Part shown: positions 61,748-64,000 of the stretch, one piece after another
How the letters are laid out: every line of letters begins with the position of its first letter
Position numbering within the stretch: the stretch's first letter is position 1
Source: Micromonospora sp. ATCC 39149
GTDB lineage: Bacteria > Actinomycetota > Actinomycetes > Mycobacteriales > Micromonosporaceae
DNA: 64,000 nucleotides
Direction: 5' to 3'
NCBI RefSeq assembly: GCF_000158815.1
Contig: NZ_GG657738.1
Coordinates: forward strand, 1,109,149-1,173,148
Notes under the pieces: generated by a model
The model's database searches: none
Told to the model about the DNA's origin: nothing
Seen by the model: only the letters and a program-made list of their open reading frames with translations
Translations under genes and position numbers: made by a program

Positions 61748-63180
61748 GTCACGCAGTGCCGCTCGTCTCGGCGGGCACAGAGCTCGGTCCAGCGCGGGCG
61801 CCGGTGGTCGTCGACGGCGATGAGCGGTGAGCCCCGCGGCGAGGCGCAGCCCGCCATGAGAACCACGCGGTTGTGAGGCGCCGACGTCGGCGTACGTCGA
61901 GGCACCGCCGCGACGACCGGCCACGCCCAAGGCCCAGGCCGATCTGCCGGCACATGCTCATCATCGCCGTGCCGGTGGCGAGGTGCCGGGCCGGCAGGGC
62001 CAGCGTGGCCGCCGCGGACAGGCTCGGCAGCACCAGCCCGGAGCCGATGCCGGCGACGATCCCGGCAGGCAGCACGGTCCGGGCTTAGTCCGGTTCGGCA
62101 CCGGTCGCCAGCGCCCACCACACGCCCCCGCCGGCGAACAGCAGACTGCCGGCCAGGCCCGAGGCCCGCGGCCCGTACCGGGCGGCGAGCAGCCCGCCGG
62201 GCACCGCCACCAGCGCGGCCATCAGCGGGCCCGGGGCGGTCTCCAGCCCGGCGCGCAGCACCGAGTGCCGCCAGACCGAGGTGAGGAACAGCGTCGAGGC
62301 GAGGATCATCGCGCCGAACCCGGCGAAGAACAGCAGGGTCGCCAGGCCGCCCAGGGCCAGACCGGATGCCCGGGATGGCCGGCTCGATGACCGGCGCGGG
62401 ATGTCGGGCCGCCCGCCAGGCGCTGACCGCCGGGCCGAGCGCGCCGGCCGCGAACAGCCCAACGATCCGCGGGCTGTCCCAGCCCCACGCCTGCCCCTGG
62501 ACGATCGCCGCGACGACCGCGGCCACCGTGGCGGCCAGCACCGAGGCGCCCAGCACGTTCGGTGCCCGGCCACGGGCGTCGCGAATCTCCGGCAGCGTGC
62601 GCAGCGCCAGCACCACCGCCAGCACGCCGATCGGCAGGTTCACCAGGAACACCCAGCGCCAGCCTGCCTCCACGAGCAGTCCGCCGACCGGCGGCCCGAG
62701 CGCCGCCGCGGCGCCGCCCATCGCGGCCCACAGCCCCACCGCCGTGCCTCGCCTGCCCGCCGGGTACAGCGGCAGCATCAGGCCGAGCGAGCTGGGCAGC
62801 ATGAGCGCGCCACCGGCGGCCTGCGCGACCCGGGCCGCGACCAGGACACCGGCCGACGGCGCGGCGGCGCACGCCGCGGACGCCACGGTGAACAGCGCGA
62901 GGCCGCACACGAAGGCCCGCTTGCGGCCGGAGCGGTCCGCCCACCGGCCAGCCGGCATCAGCAGGGCGGCGAAGGCGATGGCGTACGCGCTGAGCACCCA
63001 GGACAGGTCGGCGAGCCCGGTGGACGGGAACGACCGTTGCAGGTCCGGGAACGCGATGTTGACGATGAACAGGTCCAGCGAGGACACGAAGACCCCGACG
63101 AGCAGGACCGCGACGGGCAGTCCCCGGCGCCGCACGCCGGTCCCGGTCTCGGTGGCGGCCCGGCTCATGCGCCCAGCCAC
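61744..63180 (-). CDS. MFS exporter, second copy (frameshifted)
   Basis: ATG at 63180. The first about 270 residues are intact (DLFIVNIAFPDLQRSFPSTG, RWADRSGRKRAFVCG, LLVEAGWRWVFLVNLPIGVL). The frame then changes near 62370 (LGGLATLLFFAGFGAMILAS, ARYGPRASGLAGSLLFAG), near 62090 (LPAGIVAGIGSGLVLPSLSA, TGTAMMSMCRQIGLGLG) and probably again near 61930. All 14-TM DHA2 segments can be traced, so indel errors are likely. Overlaps the thioesterase end by 16 bp. Confidence 0.75.
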   Translation of the reverse strand: MAGRMSRAATETGTGVRRRGLPVAVLLVGVFVSSLDLFIVNIAFPDLQRSFPSTGLADLSWVLSAYAIAFAALLMPAGRWADRSGRKRAFVCGLALFTVASAACAAAPSAGVLVAARVAQAAGGALMLPSSLGLMLPLYPAGRRGTAVGLWAAMGGAAAALGPPVGGLLVEAGWRWVFLVNLPIGVLAVVLALRTLPEIRDARGRAPNVLGASVLAATVAAVVAAIVQGQAWGWDSPRIVGLFAAGALGPAVSAWRAARHPAPVIEPAIPGIRSGPGRPGDPAVLRRVRRDDPRLDAVPHLGLAALGAARRAGDRPGPADGRAGGGARRAARRPVRAAGLGPGRQSAVRRRGRVVGAGDRCRTGLSPDRAACRDRRRHRLRAGAAEPVRGGHAGPAGPAPRHRHGDDEHVPADRPGPWAWPVVAAVPRRTPTSAPHNRVVLMAGCASPRGSPLIAVDDHRRPRWTELCARRDERHCVT

Positions 63181-64000
63181 CGTTCGGCCACCGCGACGGT
63201 CTGGTCGACCGCCGCCTCGATCAGCGCGAAGTGGTCAGCCGGTACCTCGGCCTGCTCGCCGGCCACCTCCCAGGCCGGCCAGTGCTGCCCGGCGGCGCTG
63301 GTGGGCAGCGGCTCGCCGGCGCGGATCAGCAGGCTGCGGGCGGTGACGCGGGCGGCCGGCCGCTCGGCGAGCAGGCGCATCCAGGTGCCCATCGCCAGCC
63401 AATTCGCTTCGTCCACGGCGATGCCCTGGTCCCCACGTTCCAGGATTTCGGTCATCACCATCGAGAAGACCCGGTTGCTTGCCCGCTCGTCCTCCGGCGT
63501 CGGCGTGTCGATCATGATGATCCCGGCCGGCGCGGCGCCCGACTCCTCCAGCCGCGCGGCCACCGCATGCGCGACCACCCCGCCGATGGAGTAGCCCACC
63601 AGAACGATCGGCGCGTCGCCGACCACCCGCCGGATCGACGCCACCACCAGGTCCACGGCGGCCGACCAGGACGCCGGGGCGGGCTCGTCGCCGCGGAAAC
63701 CGGGCAGCGTGCAGGCGTACACGTCGCGCCGGCCCTCGAACCGGTCGGCGAACCGCATGAACTGGTGCGGCCCGGAACCGACCACGAACGACGGGACGCA
63801 GACCAACTTGGGCCGGTCCGCCCCGGCGGCGCCGCCCGAGGCGAGCCGCACCGCGTACCCGTCGCCGTCGCCCAGCTCGGCCGGCGACGTGAAGCTCGGC
63901 CGGAACCGGGACGCCTCGATCAGCAGCGGCACGGCACCGGCGATCCGGCTCTCCGCGTGCGCGTGGCGCAGCAGCGTGCTGAGCGTGCCCTGACCGTCCG
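63165..64000 (-). CDS. Type I polyketide synthase, C-terminal thioesterase domain (partial, runs off window)
   Basis: The frame is open to the window edge. At the edge it reads GTLSTLLRHAHAESRIAGAV then PLLIEASRFRPSF, the linker between the last ACP and the TE in modular PKSs. The TE has GYSIGG (nucleophile Ser), an Asp in IIMIDTPTPEDE, and the C-terminal His in VPADHFALIE. This domain releases, often cyclises, the finished chain. The rest of the PKS lies beyond 64000 on the right. Confidence 0.92.
   Translation of the reverse strand, partial: DGQGTLSTLLRHAHAESRIAGAVPLLIEASRFRPSFTSPAELGDGDGYAVRLASGGAAGADRPKLVCVPSFVVGSGPHQFMRFADRFEGRRDVYACTLPGFRGDEPAPASWSAAVDLVVASIRRVVGDAPIVLVGYSIGGVVAHAVAARLEESGAAPAGIIMIDTPTPEDERASNRVFSMVMTEILERGDQGIAVDEANWLAMGTWMRLLAERPAARVTARSLLIRAGEPLPTSAAGQHWPAWEVAGEQAEVPADHFALIEAAVDQTVAVAERWLGA

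Noticed and set aside
1..64000. CRISPR arrays, rRNA genes, replication origins
   Set aside because: No regularly spaced repeats, no rRNA-like stretches and no DnaA-box clusters were noticed when reading both strands.

Overview
The window is very GC-rich actinomycete DNA. Codon use, GTG/TTG starts, ATGA-type overlapping operons, a mycothiol-dependent-type enzyme and the gene content point to a filamentous actinomycete. Micromonosporaceae is my best guess, but that is inference. The left half is ordinary chromosome mixed with decayed mobile DNA. The right half is a biosynthetic gene cluster.

Layout. 0-2.5 kb: a membrane acyltransferase-like gene, then fused remnants of a VOC protein and a tyrosine integrase, a 3'-half tRNA-Lys fragment and an IS256-type transposase remnant (old integration scar). 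2.5-10 kb: a lipoprotein, a complete carbohydrate ABC importer (binding protein, two permeases, ATPase) and a large secreted beta-propeller protein. 10-13.7 kb: mostly gene remnants around one intact GT39-like membrane protein. 13.7-19 kb: a MacB/FtsX-type ABC exporter next to a NarL-type two-component system. 19-31 kb: a second integrase remnant, a DUF1062 protein, a maleylpyruvate-isomerase-like protein, a STAND NTPase with WD-like repeats beside a small membrane protein, a WYL regulator with a hydrolase, and a TetR regulator with a flavin monooxygenase. 30-33.4 kb: glycosyltransferase, methyltransferase, haem-oxygenase-like diiron protein and CDGSH protein.

From 33.8 kb the window holds a phosphonate biosynthesis locus of unusual composition. 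Phosphonopyruvate decarboxylase and PEP mutase (with the diagnostic EDKx5NS motif) lead a plus-strand group with a membrane desaturase, a fatty-acyl-AMP ligase, an acyl carrier protein (ACP) and a cyclopropane-fatty-acid-synthase-type methyltransferase. A long, tightly overlapping minus-strand operon converges on it. It encodes an exporter, an HxGH nucleotidyltransferase, a phosphoglycerate-mutase-like enzyme, a methylphosphonate synthase/HEPD-type cupin oxygenase, a hydroxyacid dehydrogenase, an aldehyde dehydrogenase, a UbiA-type prenyltransferase, a second acyl-AMP ligase, an acyl-CoA dehydrogenase, two NAD-dependent epimerases, two incomplete PEP-synthase/PPDK-like phosphotransferases, a second ACP and an EEP-family hydrolase. 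The likely logic (inference) is: PEP to phosphonopyruvate to phosphonoacetaldehyde, reduction to 2-hydroxyethylphosphonate by an enzyme not seen here, C-C cleavage by the cupin oxygenase, nucleotide activation, and joining to a lipid or acyl chain. The oxygenase carries the His-x3-Gln...His ligand pattern of methylphosphonate synthase rather than the His/Glu/His pattern of HEPD.

The right edge (57.4-64 kb) has a type II thioesterase, a DUF5988 protein, a remnant acyl-CoA carboxylase, a LuxR-type regulator, a P450, a second exporter and the thioesterase end of a type I PKS that runs off the window. Whether this is one hybrid cluster or two abutting clusters cannot be decided from the window. 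Many genes of the phosphonate region, but few intact ones to the left, need frameshifts to be read through. Either the sequence has indel errors in this GC-rich part or the locus is decaying.
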